From Roseburia sp. (GTDB lineage Bacteria; Bacillota; Clostridia; Oscillospirales; Ruminococcaceae): a DNA stretch of 57,464 nt. Below, in pieces: positions 7,015 to 15,217 of this stretch. Numbering within the stretch: the stretch's first letter is position 1; each line of letters starts with the position of its first letter. The notes under the pieces were generated by a model, which searched no databases, had not been told where the DNA came from, and saw only the letters and a list, made by a program, of their open reading frames with translations. Where the stretch lies: the NCBI GenBank assembly GCA_023666265.1, contig JAMPCH010000011.1:1-57464 (forward strand), read 5' to 3'. Position numbers and translations under genes: made by a program.

Positions 7015-9084
7015 ATGAAATTAAAAAAGCTGGTCAGTTTGATGCTCTCCTTCGCGATCGCCTCGTCTTACGCGGTCGGCGCGTCCGCCGAGTCGTGGCT
7101 CTTACCCGATTCACAGGTCGACGCGGGGTGGGCTACGCCGAGGGTCACAGCCGACGTCAATTATCGGAATTACGGGGAGGATACGATCCGCGGCGTCACA
7201 AAAGATTACTATCAGCAGGCGATTGAGAGCGAAGCGTTTACGTTCAGCGAATATTTGGAGACGATCGGGAACACAAACGCGAACGTCTATCTCCCCACCG
7301 CGACGATCGGTATCAGCGACACTACCGACTTTACGGATTCTTTTGGGAATAAGATCTATTACCTTCCCACAAAGCTCCGGGTCGGCGACCTAAAGAGGAT
7401 CAACCAAAATCTCGGCTCGTCGAAAAAAGTCTATCTCCCGATCGACGATCCGAGTAAAGGGGTCTCTTATACGGTAAGGCTCACAAAAAAGGGCGCGGGC
7501 GATCTCGCCGCCTCTTTTAACAACAACAGCACGGAGATCAATTTTGTGCTGACATTTACGGCGTATCCGACCGATAAGATCCTACAGATCAAGCTTTATA
7601 CCAAATCGATCGGATTAAACGGCGATATTGAGTATTCCATCGGCTACGATCAGTTCCGGGCTTTGTTGGGTACTGCGGGGCTTGAGGACTGCAACCTCTC
7701 ACTCTATAACGGCAGTCCGACCACCATCGGGGCGGGTACGAGCGCGAAACTGCAAAAGGCGATCGTAAAATCGAACGCCGACGCGACATTCACCTTAAAT
7801 AGCGCCAACAGCTACAGCGTTTATTACACGGAATGTGACGAAGAACTGGAATACATCACCCAACAGGAGGCGGACGCCAAGATCCAAGCGGCGATCGACG
7901 AAAAGCTCAAAGAAGCCGACAGCGAATTTCGTCAGCAGGTGATTGAGGAGCTTAAAAAGGAGCTCGCGGGACAAAAATACGTCACCGAATCCGAGGTAAA
8001 GGAGCTGATCAGCGATTATTTCAGCGACGAGGATAACCTAAAGCCCCTCATCGAGTCCGTTTTTGACCAGTCCTTTGATAAGATCATCCGAGAGAAGCTC
8101 AACGAGATCCTCGGCTCGTCGACCGGGTCGACTCAGATCGGCTCATACGGCGACCTCTTAAAGCTCTATATCGTCGGCGAGGTATTATCCGAGCTTAAAA
8201 ACCTCAATACAAAGCTCGACAACCTCGAAACAAAGATCACGGCGGAGATCCAAAAACAGATCAACGCGATCTTTACCCAAAACTCGACGGCGGACACCTT
8301 AACGTCGTTTTTGACCGCGCTCAGCGTTATCCTAAAGGGTCAAGACGGAACGAACGGTACGGACGGGAGAGACGGACGCGACGGTAAGGACGGTAAAGAC
8401 GGCGCGGACGGACGAGACGGTCTCAACGGTCGCGACGGCGCAGACGGTCAGGACGGCGAGGATTTCGCCGAATGGGCGGAACGAAACTATGGCGGGATCG
8501 CCAATTTTATCAATCAGATCAGCTTTGAGGGCTGGGCGAGATATAACTACGGGAGCGTCGATAACTTCATTCGGAGCATCTCGGGGACAAACGGGCTGTC
8601 CGCCTATGAACTCGCGGTACAGAGCGGCTATACCGGGACGCTCGGACAATGGCTCGAATCGCTCAAGGGGAACGACGGTCTATCCGCTTATGAGCTCGCG
8701 GTCGAGAACGGTTATCGCGGGACGGAGAACGAATGGCTCGAATCGCTCCAGGGTGAGGACGGCGAAGACGGCAGAGACGGCGAGGACGGACGTGACGGGC
8801 GCGACGGGAATGTCGTCTATGTAAACGGCGCATACGGTCAGCTCCCGACGACGGACGCGACCAATACCGGGGCGGGCGCGGCGAATACGCCGACCATCAT
8901 CGGGACGGACGCGGACGGCGACGACATCTATCTCACCGTCGACGAAACGCCTCGAAGCTATGCCTCTAAGGGAGCGGTCGCCAACCCCTCGACCGGGGCG
9001 GCGGTCGGGATCTTTCTCCCGGCGGCGGCGGCTTTATCCGTTTTCCTCGTCAAGAAGGGCGGACGGAAACGCGGAAGGAAGTAA
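7015..9084 (+). CDS. Collagen-like surface protein with NPxTG-type sorting signal
   Basis: A secreted protein of 689 residues. The signal peptide 'MKLKKLVSLMLSFAIASS' is followed by AVGASA and a mature start at ESWLLP. ATG 7015 is preferred because GAAAGGA abuts the ATG at 7003 but is well spaced for 7015. After a soluble head comes a charged, helix-rich middle (about 280-420), then a collagen-like Gly-X-Y run rich in GRDG/GKDG (about 442-482), two copies of a W-A-x-x-N-Y-G-x-x-x-N-F-I-x-x-I-S unit, two copies of 'LSAYELAVxxGYxGTxxxWL', and a second short Gly-X-Y run. The end is NPSTG, a hydrophobic stretch, then KKGGRKRGRK: a cell-wall sorting signal layout. Likely a wall-anchored adhesin or stalk. 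No sortase gene is in the window. Confidence 0.85.
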   Translation: MKLKKLVSLMLSFAIASSYAVGASAESWLLPDSQVDAGWATPRVTADVNYRNYGEDTIRGVTKDYYQQAIESEAFTFSEYLETIGNTNANVYLPTATIGISDTTDFTDSFGNKIYYLPTKLRVGDLKRINQNLGSSKKVYLPIDDPSKGVSYTVRLTKKGAGDLAASFNNNSTEINFVLTFTAYPTDKILQIKLYTKSIGLNGDIEYSIGYDQFRALLGTAGLEDCNLSLYNGSPTTIGAGTSAKLQKAIVKSNADATFTLNSANSYSVYYTECDEELEYITQQEADAKIQAAIDEKLKEADSEFRQQVIEELKKELAGQKYVTESEVKELISDYFSDEDNLKPLIESVFDQSFDKIIREKLNEILGSSTGSTQIGSYGDLLKLYIVGEVLSELKNLNTKLDNLETKITAEIQKQINAIFTQNSTADTLTSFLTALSVILKGQDGTNGTDGRDGRDGKDGKDGADGRDGLNGRDGADGQDGEDFAEWAERNYGGIANFINQISFEGWARYNYGSVDNFIRSISGTNGLSAYELAVQSGYTGTLGQWLESLKGNDGLSAYELAVENGYRGTENEWLESLQGEDGEDGRDGEDGRDGRDGNVVYVNGAYGQLPTTDATNTGAGAANTPTIIGTDADGDDIYLTVDETPRSYASKGAVANPSTGAAVGIFLPAAAALSVFLVKKGGRKRGRK

Positions 9085-9089
9085 GCGCA

Positions 9090-9105
9090 AAGGCAACACC
9101 GCACA
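9090..9105 (+). repeat. Solitary left end of the TIR element
   Basis: AAGGCAACACCGCACA, identical to the left 16 bases of the TIR family, 5 bases after the stop of the collagen-like gene. The rest of the element is absent, so this is a remnant or deletion product. Confidence 0.75.
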
Positions 9106-9115
9106 TAAAAATCCG

Positions 9116-9151
9116 ATAAGGGGAGCTTTTAAAAAGTTCCCCTTATTTTTT
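9116..9151 (+). terminator. Rho-independent terminator
   Basis: Arms ATAAGGGGA (9116-9124) and TCCCCTTAT (9138-9146) followed by a T run. It ends the collagen-like gene and lies just before trmL. Confidence 0.85.
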
Positions 9152-9159
9152 AAAAGGAT

Positions 9160-9681
9160 GTGACAAAAACGGAACTGAACATCGTATTGATCGAGCCGCA
9201 GATCCCGCAGAACACGGGGAACATCTCGCGCACCTGCGCGCTGACGGGGGCGAGGCTACACATCGTGAAGCCGACGGGCTTTGAGGTCACGGACAGCCGC
9301 CTAAAGCGCGCGGGTCTCGATTACTGGCATCTCCTCGACCTCACCTATTACGAGAGCCTAAACGATTTTTTTGAGAGGAACGCGGGCGGGAGCTTTTACT
9401 ACTTCACGACGAAGGGTCAACAGCGATACAGCGATATGACCTACCCGGACAAGTCCTTCCTCGTCTTTGGGCGGGAGGATCGGGGGCTGCCCGAGGCGTT
9501 GCTTTTTGAAAACCCCGCCTCCTGTGTCCGTATCCCGATGCTCGACCACGAAGCCGCCCGAAGCCTCAATCTCTCAAACAGCGCCGCGATCGGCGCTTAT
9601 GAAGTCCTTCGGCAATGGGGCTATCCAAAGCTGAAATGTGAGGGCGAACTGACGAAGTATCGGTGGAGTGAGGAGGAGTGA
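9160..9681 (+). CDS. trmL: tRNA (cytidine/uridine(34)-2'-O)-methyltransferase TrmL
   Basis: SpoU/SPOUT-class enzyme that methylates the wobble ribose of some leucine tRNAs with S-adenosylmethionine. Motifs: 'NIVLIEPQIPQNTGNISRTC' at the N-terminus, 'FLVFGREDRGLP' (motif 2) and 'RSLNLSNSAAIGAYEVLRQ' (motif 3, knot region). At about 173 residues the length suits the minimal YibK/TrmL class. The start must be GTG 9160, since the only nearby ATG (9158) is followed at once by a stop. AAAAGGA lies only 2-3 bases upstream, so initiation may be weak. It stands alone between two terminators. Confidence 0.9.
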   Translation: MTKTELNIVLIEPQIPQNTGNISRTCALTGARLHIVKPTGFEVTDSRLKRAGLDYWHLLDLTYYESLNDFFERNAGGSFYYFTTKGQQRYSDMTYPDKSFLVFGREDRGLPEALLFENPASCVRIPMLDHEAARSLNLSNSAAIGAYEVLRQWGYPKLKCEGELTKYRWSEEE

Positions 9682-9754
9682 ATTTTAATTTTTTAATATA
9701 CATACTCCTATAAAAACAAATGAAATTTTTAAAAAAGCAAAAATTTATTGAACA

Positions 9755-9797
9755 GAATCGGCTCTATAAAAAGCAAAAGAGCCGATTCATTCCTTTT
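9755..9797 (+). terminator. Rho-independent terminator after trmL
   Basis: 11-bp perfect arms GAATCGGCTCT (9755-9765) and AGAGCCGATTC (9778-9788), then ATTCCTTTT. The surrounding 9682-9850 stretch is markedly AT-rich for this genome. Confidence 0.8.
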
Positions 9798-9839
9798 AAA
9801 AATTTATTTTAAATTTTAATGAATTTTCTCAAAATATCG

Positions 9840-9868
9840 TTGACAAATCTAAATAAATGTGATATAAT
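9840..9868 (+). promoter_or_regulatory. Consensus sigma-A promoter for the DUF2130 gene
   Basis: TTGACA (9840-9845), 17-bp spacer, TATAAT (9863-9868). A 12-bp palindrome ACTAGTGCTAGT follows at 9909-9920 in the leader and could bind a regulator. Confidence 0.9.
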
Positions 9869-9950
9869 AATTATATCAGCAAATTACGAAAACCGATTAT
9901 TGATTTTACTAGTGCTAGTAAAAAATATCAACCTAAAAAGGAGATCAATG

Positions 9951-11330
9951 ATGCAAAAAATTGAATGTCCACATTGCCACGAGGTCTTTACCGTCGACGA
10001 GGCGGGTTACGCCGCGATCCTCCAACAGGTAAGGAACGACGAGTTTCAAAAGGAGATCGGCGAACGCGTCGCCGCCGAAAAGAAGCACTGGGAGGAAAAG
10101 CGGGAGGACGAAAAAGCGATCGAGGTCGGGAAGGCTGTTTCCCAAAAGGAAAAAGAGATCGCCGAACTCCGAGAGAAGCTGACACGATTAGAAGCCGAGG
10201 CGGAGAAGGGCAATTCCGAAAAAGAACTCGCCGTCCAAAACGCCGTCGCGAAGGCGAGGGAGGAGTATGAGAAAAAACTGAGAGCCGCCGAAGACCGCCT
10301 CGCGAAAAAACAGGAGGAATTTAGCCAACAAAGCGGCTCGATCGCGCTCTTAAAGGAACAGCACGAACGCGCCCTCGAGCGCTCCGCCGCCGAGAAGGAT
10401 AAGGAGATCGCCGAGCTGAACGCCAAGCTCAGCGGGAGCGAGAGCGAACACGCCCTAAAGCTCTCCCAAGCCGTCTCCGCGGTCGAAAAACAGCTCGGCG
10501 AGGCGAGAGCCGCTTATGAGGCGGAGCTAAAGGCGAAGGACGAACAGATCGAGTATTATAAGGACTTTAAGGCGCGGCAATCCACCAAAATGGTTGGCGA
10601 GTCGCTCGAACAGCATTGTCAGACCCAGTTTAACCAAATACGGATGACCGCCTTTCCCCGCGCGTATTTTGAGAAGGATAACGACACCAAAAGCGGGAGT
10701 AAGGGCGACTTTATCTATCGCGAGGAGGACGAGGACGGCGTCGAGATCTTATCGATCATGTTTGAGATGAAAAACGAGGTGGAGACGACCGCGACAAAGC
10801 ATAAAAACGAGGATTTCTTAAAGGAACTCGACAAGGACAGGCGGGAGAAAAAATGCGAATACGCCGTCCTCGTCTCGCTCCTCGAGGCGGACAGCGAGCT
10901 TTATAATACCGGGATCGTCGACGTATCCTATCGCTATGAAAAAATGTACGTGATCCGCCCCCAGTTTTTTATCCCGATGATCACGCTTTTAAGGAACGCG
11001 TCGATGAACGCCCTTCAATATAAGCGGGCGCTCGCCCTCGAACGGGAGCAGAATATCGACATCACGCGCTTTGAGGAAAACCTCAACGAGTTTAAGGATA
11101 AATTCGCGAAAAATTACGACCTCGCGAGCCGAAAGTTCCAAGAGGCGATCAAGGAGATCGACAGCTCGATCACCCACCTTCAAAAAATCAAGGAGGCGCT
11201 TCTTTCGTCGGAAAATAACCTTCGCCTCGCGAACAATAAGGCGGAGGACATCACCATTAAAAAGCTCACCAAAAATAACCCCACGATGGCGGCGAAATTC
11301 GCCGCGCTCCCCACGCGGGAGGAGGAGTAG
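9951..11330 (+). CDS. DUF2130 protein (zinc-ribbon, coiled coil, PD-(D/E)XK-like core)
   Basis: 459 residues. An N-terminal CxxC pair ('ECPHCHEVF') is followed by a charged coiled coil from about residue 30 to 205. The conserved DUF2130 core then reads '[18 protein letters not shown]', '[15 protein letters not shown]' and 'IMFEMKNE', the layout of a PD-(D/E)XK nuclease fold (E, GD, ExK). A second helical region ends the protein. DUF2130 proteins are thought to be nuclease-like; no target is established. ATG 9951 is chosen over 9948 because AAAAAGGAG is 7 bases upstream. The gene has its own strong promoter, and the dispersed CCTTCCCAAAA motif starts 2 bases after its stop. Confidence 0.85.
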   Translation: MQKIECPHCHEVFTVDEAGYAAILQQVRNDEFQKEIGERVAAEKKHWEEKREDEKAIEVGKAVSQKEKEIAELREKLTRLEAEAEKGNSEKELAVQNAVAKAREEYEKKLRAAEDRLAKKQEEFSQQSGSIALLKEQHERALERSAAEKDKEIAELNAKLSGSESEHALKLSQAVSAVEKQLGEARAAYEAELKAKDEQIEYYKDFKARQSTKMVGESLEQHCQTQFNQIRMTAFPRAYFEKDNDTKSGSKGDFIYREEDEDGVEILSIMFEMKNEVETTATKHKNEDFLKELDKDRREKKCEYAVLVSLLEADSELYNTGIVDVSYRYEKMYVIRPQFFIPMITLLRNASMNALQYKRALALEREQNIDITRFEENLNEFKDKFAKNYDLASRKFQEAIKEIDSSITHLQKIKEALLSSENNLRLANNKAEDITIKKLTKNNPTMAAKFAALPTREEE

Positions 11331-11331
11331 C

Positions 11332-11388
11332 GCCTTCCCAAAAGAAAAAATCAAAAGCCGCCCGTCGGGAAAAGCCTCTCGACGGGCA
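11332..11388. repeat. Dispersed motif plus inverted repeat
   Basis: CGCCTTCCCAAAAG at 11332 is one copy of the scattered motif. Arms GCCCGTCG (11361-11368) and CGACGGGC (11381-11388) form a hairpin. On the minus strand it is followed by T-rich sequence, so it could act as a terminator in that direction although no minus gene is nearby. Confidence 0.55.
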
Positions 11389-11479
11389 ACATCATAACAC
11401 GCAAAAAAAGACGATATTGTACAAGAAATTTCCCGAGCTTCGGCGTAAAATAGAGGAATGGGAGAATGGAGGCGAGAAT

Positions 11480-12316
11480 ATGGCGGAAAAGGAAACGGCT
11501 TTTTACGACGAGGCGTTAAGGCTCGAGGTCTATCGGTTCGAGGGACTAAGCCGCCCCTTCCCCGACCATTTCCACGATTTTTACGTGATCGGCGGGGTCG
11601 AGGCGGGCGAGCGGCTATTGACCTGTAAAAACCGCCGCTATCGGCTCGGGCGCGGCGACCTCCTCCTCTTAAACCCGAGCGACAGCCACGGGTGTATCCA
11701 GGCGGGCGACGAGCCGCTCAGCTACCGCGCCCTGAACCTCACGCGGGAGCGGATGGCGTACTTCGCCGAACGCGCGACCGGGCGGCGGGGCGCGCCCGCC
11801 TTCGGAGAGAGCGTCCGATCCGACCCGTCTCTTTGCGCGGCGCTTTTTACGCTTTGTCGGGCGATCGAGCGGGGCGACCCCGACCACGAGGCGCTCCTTC
11901 TTTCTTTTTTGGGGAAGGCGGAAAAGCGGGGGTGTCTTTGTTTCCCGACCGCCGTCCCCGACGAGCCGACGCGGGGAAGCGCCCTCGCGGTCGAGCGTGC
12001 CTGCGCCTTTATGGAGCGTCATTTCGCCGAGCCGATCTCGCTCGACGCGCTCTGTCGCCGAGGAAATCTCAGTAGATCCGCGCTCCTCCGCGCCTTCACA
12101 AAGGAAAAAGGCGTGACCCCCTATCGCTATCTCCAAGCGATCAGGATCGCGCGGGCGAAGGAGATGCTCGAGGCGGGGGCTACGCCGCTCGAGGCGGCGA
12201 TGAGGACGGGCTTCGCCGATCAGAGCCATTTTTCCCGCTTTTTTCGCCTTTATATCGGGCTCTCGCCCGCCCGCTACGCGAAAATATTTCGGGAAGGAAA
12301 GGAAGCGAAAAGATGA
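11480..12316 (+). CDS. AraC-family transcriptional regulator
   Basis: 278 residues. The N-terminal half is a cupin-type AraC sensing domain ('PDHFHDFYVIGGVEAGER', then 'LGRGDLLLLNPSDSHG'), and the C-terminal ~100 residues carry the double helix-turn-helix ('ISLDALCRRGNLSRSALLRA' and 'AMRTGFADQSHFSRFFRLYI'). ATG 11480 is used because GGAGG stands 7 bases upstream. The stop overlaps the EamA exporter start (ATGA). AraC regulators beside EamA exporters usually control that exporter, probably in response to an amino acid or other small molecule. A dispersed-motif copy (TTTTTTGGGGAAGGCGG, near 11910) is read in frame as 'FLGKAEK'. Confidence 0.9.
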   Translation: MAEKETAFYDEALRLEVYRFEGLSRPFPDHFHDFYVIGGVEAGERLLTCKNRRYRLGRGDLLLLNPSDSHGCIQAGDEPLSYRALNLTRERMAYFAERATGRRGAPAFGESVRSDPSLCAALFTLCRAIERGDPDHEALLLSFLGKAEKRGCLCFPTAVPDEPTRGSALAVERACAFMERHFAEPISLDALCRRGNLSRSALLRAFTKEKGVTPYRYLQAIRIARAKEMLEAGATPLEAAMRTGFADQSHFSRFFRLYIGLSPARYAKIFREGKEAKR

Positions 12317-13218
12317 AACAAAAGGAAACGGCGGCGCACGCCGCCGCGCTCGTCACGGTCCTGATCTGGGGGACGACCTTTATCTCGACGAAGCTCCTTT
12401 TAACGGACTTTACGCCGATCGAGATCCTCCTCCTCCGCTTTACGCTCGGCTTTCTCGCGCTCCTCGCGGCGTACCCGAGACCGCTCGGGAAAGCGGGCGC
12501 GAAGCGGGAGCTGACCTTCGCCGCCGCCGGGCTATGCGGGATCGCCCTCTATTATCTCCTCGAGAATATCGCGCTCACCGACACCTCCGCCTCAAACGTC
12601 GGCGTGATCTTATCGACCGCGCCGTTTTTTACCGCGATCCTCTCGCGCCTTTTCGGCGCGGAGCGGGATCGGCTCTCGGTCGGGTTTTTCATCGGCTTCG
12701 CGGCGGCGATGGCGGGGATCGCGCTGCTAAGCTTCGGCGGGTCGGGGGTCGAGCTTCACCCGCTCGGCGACCTCCTCGCGCTCGGCGCGGCGGTCGTCTG
12801 GGCGGTCTATTCGCTCTTGACGCGGCGGATCGCGGGCTTTGGTCTCCCGCTCCTCGCGACGACCCGCCGCGTATTCGCCTACGGGCTGATATTCCTCCTC
12901 CCGACCCTTCCCTTTTTTCCCTTTGGGGAAGGCGCGGCTCGTTTCGCCGATCCGATCGATCTCGCGAACCTTCTCTTCCTCGGGCTGGGTGCTTCGGCGC
13001 TTTGCTTCGTGACGTGGTCGTTCGCGGTCGGGCGGCTCGGCGCGGTCAAAACGAGCGTCTATATCTATACCGTCCCGGTCATAACCGTCGCCGCCTCGAT
13101 CCTCGTCCTCGGCGAAACGCTCACGCCGACCTCCGCGCTCGGGACAGGTCTCACGATCGCGGGGCTTTTGATCTCGGAAATTAAACCTAAAGGAAGGGAA
13201 CGAAAAAATGGAAAGTGA
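12313..13218 (+). CDS. EamA/DMT-family transporter
   Basis: 301 residues with ten hydrophobic segments in two EamA halves. The first opens 'LVTVLIWGTTFISTKLLL' (typical W-G-x-x-F start), the second 'LLALGAAVVWAVYSLLTRRI'. These proteins export amino acids or other metabolites. It overlaps the AraC gene by 4 bases and the DUF2000 gene by 11, so the three form one tightly coupled operon. A dispersed motif (CTTTGGGGAAGGCGCGGC, near 12920) is read in frame as 'PFGEGAAR'. Confidence 0.9.
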   Translation: MKQKETAAHAAALVTVLIWGTTFISTKLLLTDFTPIEILLLRFTLGFLALLAAYPRPLGKAGAKRELTFAAAGLCGIALYYLLENIALTDTSASNVGVILSTAPFFTAILSRLFGAERDRLSVGFFIGFAAAMAGIALLSFGGSGVELHPLGDLLALGAAVVWAVYSLLTRRIAGFGLPLLATTRRVFAYGLIFLLPTLPFFPFGEGAARFADPIDLANLLFLGLGASALCFVTWSFAVGRLGAVKTSVYIYTVPVITVAASILVLGETLTPTSALGTGLTIAGLLISEIKPKGRERKNGK

Positions 13219-13630
13219 AAAGAAAAAATGCGTCTTGGTGATCGATCGGGCATTACCGCTCGGATTCATCGCCAACACGGCGGCGATCCTCGCCTTCACC
13301 CTCGGGAAACGCGCCCCCGACGCGGTCGGCGAGGACGTATCGGATAAGAGCGGCTTTATCCACAGCGGGATCGTCCGCCTTCCGATCCCGATCCTCCAAG
13401 GCGACTGCGAGACCCTCCGAACGCTCCGCGAGCGGCTTTTTCTAGCCGAATACGGCGACCTCGCCGTCGTGGATTTCACCGAAACGGCGCAAGGCTCCAA
13501 GACCTATCCCGAGTGGATCGAAAAAATGTCCGTCCGCGAGGAGAAGGAGCTGTCTTACCTCGGGATCGCGATCTATGGGGACGCGAAAAAAGTCGGACGG
13601 CTGACGGGGAATTTGCCTTTGTTGAAATAG
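13208..13630 (+). CDS. DUF2000 family protein
   Basis: 140 residues matching DUF2000: 'CVLVIDRALPLGFIANTAAI' near the N-terminus, 'PIPILQGD' in the middle and 'YLGIAIYGDAKKVGRLTGNL' at the end. The family adopts a peptidyl-tRNA hydrolase-like fold, and no activity is established. The gene starts inside the EamA gene, and DUF2000 genes are often neighbours of AraC regulators, so it probably acts with the exporter on the same small molecule. Confidence 0.8.
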   Translation: MESEKKKCVLVIDRALPLGFIANTAAILAFTLGKRAPDAVGEDVSDKSGFIHSGIVRLPIPILQGDCETLRTLRERLFLAEYGDLAVVDFTETAQGSKTYPEWIEKMSVREEKELSYLGIAIYGDAKKVGRLTGNLPLLK

Positions 13631-13724
13631 TACGAATAACCGTTACAAGGCGAGTGATTTGCTTTTTTATGCCTTGCCGCACAGGGTGGCAAGGCGCGGG
13701 AGCGCACTCCTGCGGTTATTCGTA
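13631..13724. repeat. 94-bp nested inverted-repeat element
   Basis: Outer 12-bp perfect arms TACGAATAACCG (13631-13642) and CGGTTATTCGTA (13713-13724) enclose inner arms GCCTTGCC (13671-13678) / GGCAAGGC (13688-13695) and GGAG/CTCC. It starts right after the DUF2000 stop codon. It may be another small non-coding mobile element or a structured 3' UTR. Confidence 0.7.
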
Positions 13725-13727
13725 TAA

Positions 13728-13780
13728 AAACGCCCCCTTTTCGCGATACGGGTAAGTACCGCAGAAAGGGGGCGTTTGTT
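13728..13780. terminator. Rho-independent terminator
   Basis: 13-bp perfect arms AAACGCCCCCTTT (13728-13740) and AAAGGGGGCGTTT (13765-13777) with T-rich flanks on both sides. It separates converging operons. Confidence 0.85.
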
Positions 13781-13798
13781 TGATCCCGCTTTATCCTT

Positions 13799-13876
13799 TT
13801 ATCCCGTGATCCACCGTTTTACAAATTCGTCGACCTTCGCCCGATCGGGGGTCGCCTCGGCGCAGGGGATCAGTTC
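13799..13876 (-). pseudogene. Duplicated 3' end of the DUF4380 gene
   Basis: On the minus strand this reads ELIPCAEATPDRAKVDEF followed by VKRWITG and a stop, matching the last ~25 codons of the intact gene at 15218-16138 (which ends RWIE). Over 13808-13876 versus 15224-15292 about 90% of bases are identical. The rest of the gene is absent. Together with the intact copy it brackets the AT-rich transglutaminase gene. Confidence 0.9.
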
Positions 13877-13893
13877 AGAGCAAATGCTCAACT

Positions 13894-15189
13894 TTATTGA
13901 TCAGTAAGATAACGCGAATTTTCATAAACTCCAAAGAAGCCATACAATCCGTCTTTTTTATTTCCCGCATCAAGAATATACTTCTTCCCGTCAATCGTTA
14001 TCTCGCACCAATAATGACTCCATCGATTATCAGTACCCGTACCTCGATAGCCGCTGACAAGTTTCACATCAAAGCCCATATATGCAAGAAATTCAGCAAG
14101 CGCGCCATTGTACTGATAGCATTGCCCGGAGTGTTTCTTAAAAACAGCCTCCGCACAGCTTATCCCCGAAAGCTTCGCAAAATCATCACCGTAGGCGTAA
14201 TCGACATTGTAATGAATATACTGCGCGAGATATTCCGCTTTTTCATAATAGGACATATTATTTGTAAAATGCTCTTTTTCGAATTGTTGAAAAATTTCTC
14301 GATCGTTCTCACTAATTTTCATTGTCCAAGGCTCGATGTCGCTTCGGTAGGAAATCACCTCGACGGTACTCCTCGTCTTTCCTTTCATACCGTTAAACAC
14401 CGCGTCAACTCGCGAGGCAGGTATTATATCGGAAAACTCACTATACTTTCTTTTCCCATCCTTAATTTTATAAGACCGAACCTTAAAATAATATTTATAC
14501 TTTTTATTGCGCTTAATCGAGAGCGAGTCAGCTGTCGTCCTTTTAAGACGTTTAAAATCCGCCTTTTCTTCAGCGTAATTCAGACTTTTTCGGGACTCAC
14601 CGTAACGAATGATGTTCCCCGACAAGTTGTCATAACCCGATGATCCTTTTAGATCGCTTTTCATTCGAACGGTCTGATAATAATAGACTTCATATCCGTC
14701 CACGCCGGTATCCTTTTTCCAGTCCAGCGTAATCTTACGATCCGTAACCGTTATACGAACATTTACCGGCATGAGGGGAGTTTTGATTGTCACCTTTGAT
14801 GATAACTTACTCTTTTCTCGTTGCGTTCCGTCATCCCGATAAACACGAATTTTATAAGTATAGGAAGCGTTAGAGTTTACGTCGGTATCAAGATACGACG
14901 TATAATTTGTATCGTCGAGTTTTACGTATTCCTTTCTTTTCTTATCATACCGATAAATCCGATAAAAGGACGCATTTTCAACATAATCGAATAAAAGGAG
15001 AACACCGTAGTCGTTTACCTCCGCCGTAAATTTCGGCTTGAGCGAAGTCGAAAATTCCTCATAGTCCGAGAAAAAATCCCAAAAAAAGTAATCAAGCCAG
15101 TCATCTTCCGCCGCACATTCCAAAGCGCCCGCCATAAAAACCACAACAGCGATCAGAAGAGCCGTAAACCTCCTGAATATTTTTTTCAT
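13894..15189 (-). CDS. Secreted transglutaminase-like protein with FnIII-like domains
   Basis: 431 residues. A signal peptide ('MKKIFRRFTALLIAVVVFMA', cut near ECAAED) is followed by two fibronectin-III-like modules (about 50-135 and 138-260; 'SFYRIYRYDKKRKEY', 'GYEVYYYQTV') and a C-terminal transglutaminase/protease-like domain. Its triad is visible: Cys357 in 'HSGQCYQYNG', His392 in 'RWSHYWCEI', Asp407 in 'YILDAGNKK'. It probably acts outside the cell on peptides or wall components. Codon use is clearly AT-richer than in its neighbours, and it is bracketed by a duplication of the adjacent gene's 3' end, so recent acquisition is likely. GAAAGGAAAAGA lies upstream of the start. Confidence 0.85.
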   Translation of the reverse strand: MKKIFRRFTALLIAVVVFMAGALECAAEDDWLDYFFWDFFSDYEEFSTSLKPKFTAEVNDYGVLLLFDYVENASFYRIYRYDKKRKEYVKLDDTNYTSYLDTDVNSNASYTYKIRVYRDDGTQREKSKLSSKVTIKTPLMPVNVRITVTDRKITLDWKKDTGVDGYEVYYYQTVRMKSDLKGSSGYDNLSGNIIRYGESRKSLNYAEEKADFKRLKRTTADSLSIKRNKKYKYYFKVRSYKIKDGKRKYSEFSDIIPASRVDAVFNGMKGKTRSTVEVISYRSDIEPWTMKISENDREIFQQFEKEHFTNNMSYYEKAEYLAQYIHYNVDYAYGDDFAKLSGISCAEAVFKKHSGQCYQYNGALAEFLAYMGFDVKLVSGYRGTGTDNRWSHYWCEITIDGKKYILDAGNKKDGLYGFFGVYENSRYLTDQ

Positions 15190-15217
15190 AAGTATCTTTT
15201 CCTTTCCCTTTCTTTTT

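Noticed and set aside
8340-8820. Phage tail-fibre origin for the Gly-X-Y protein
   Set aside because: It has a signal peptide and a sorting-type C-terminus, and no phage gene is near.
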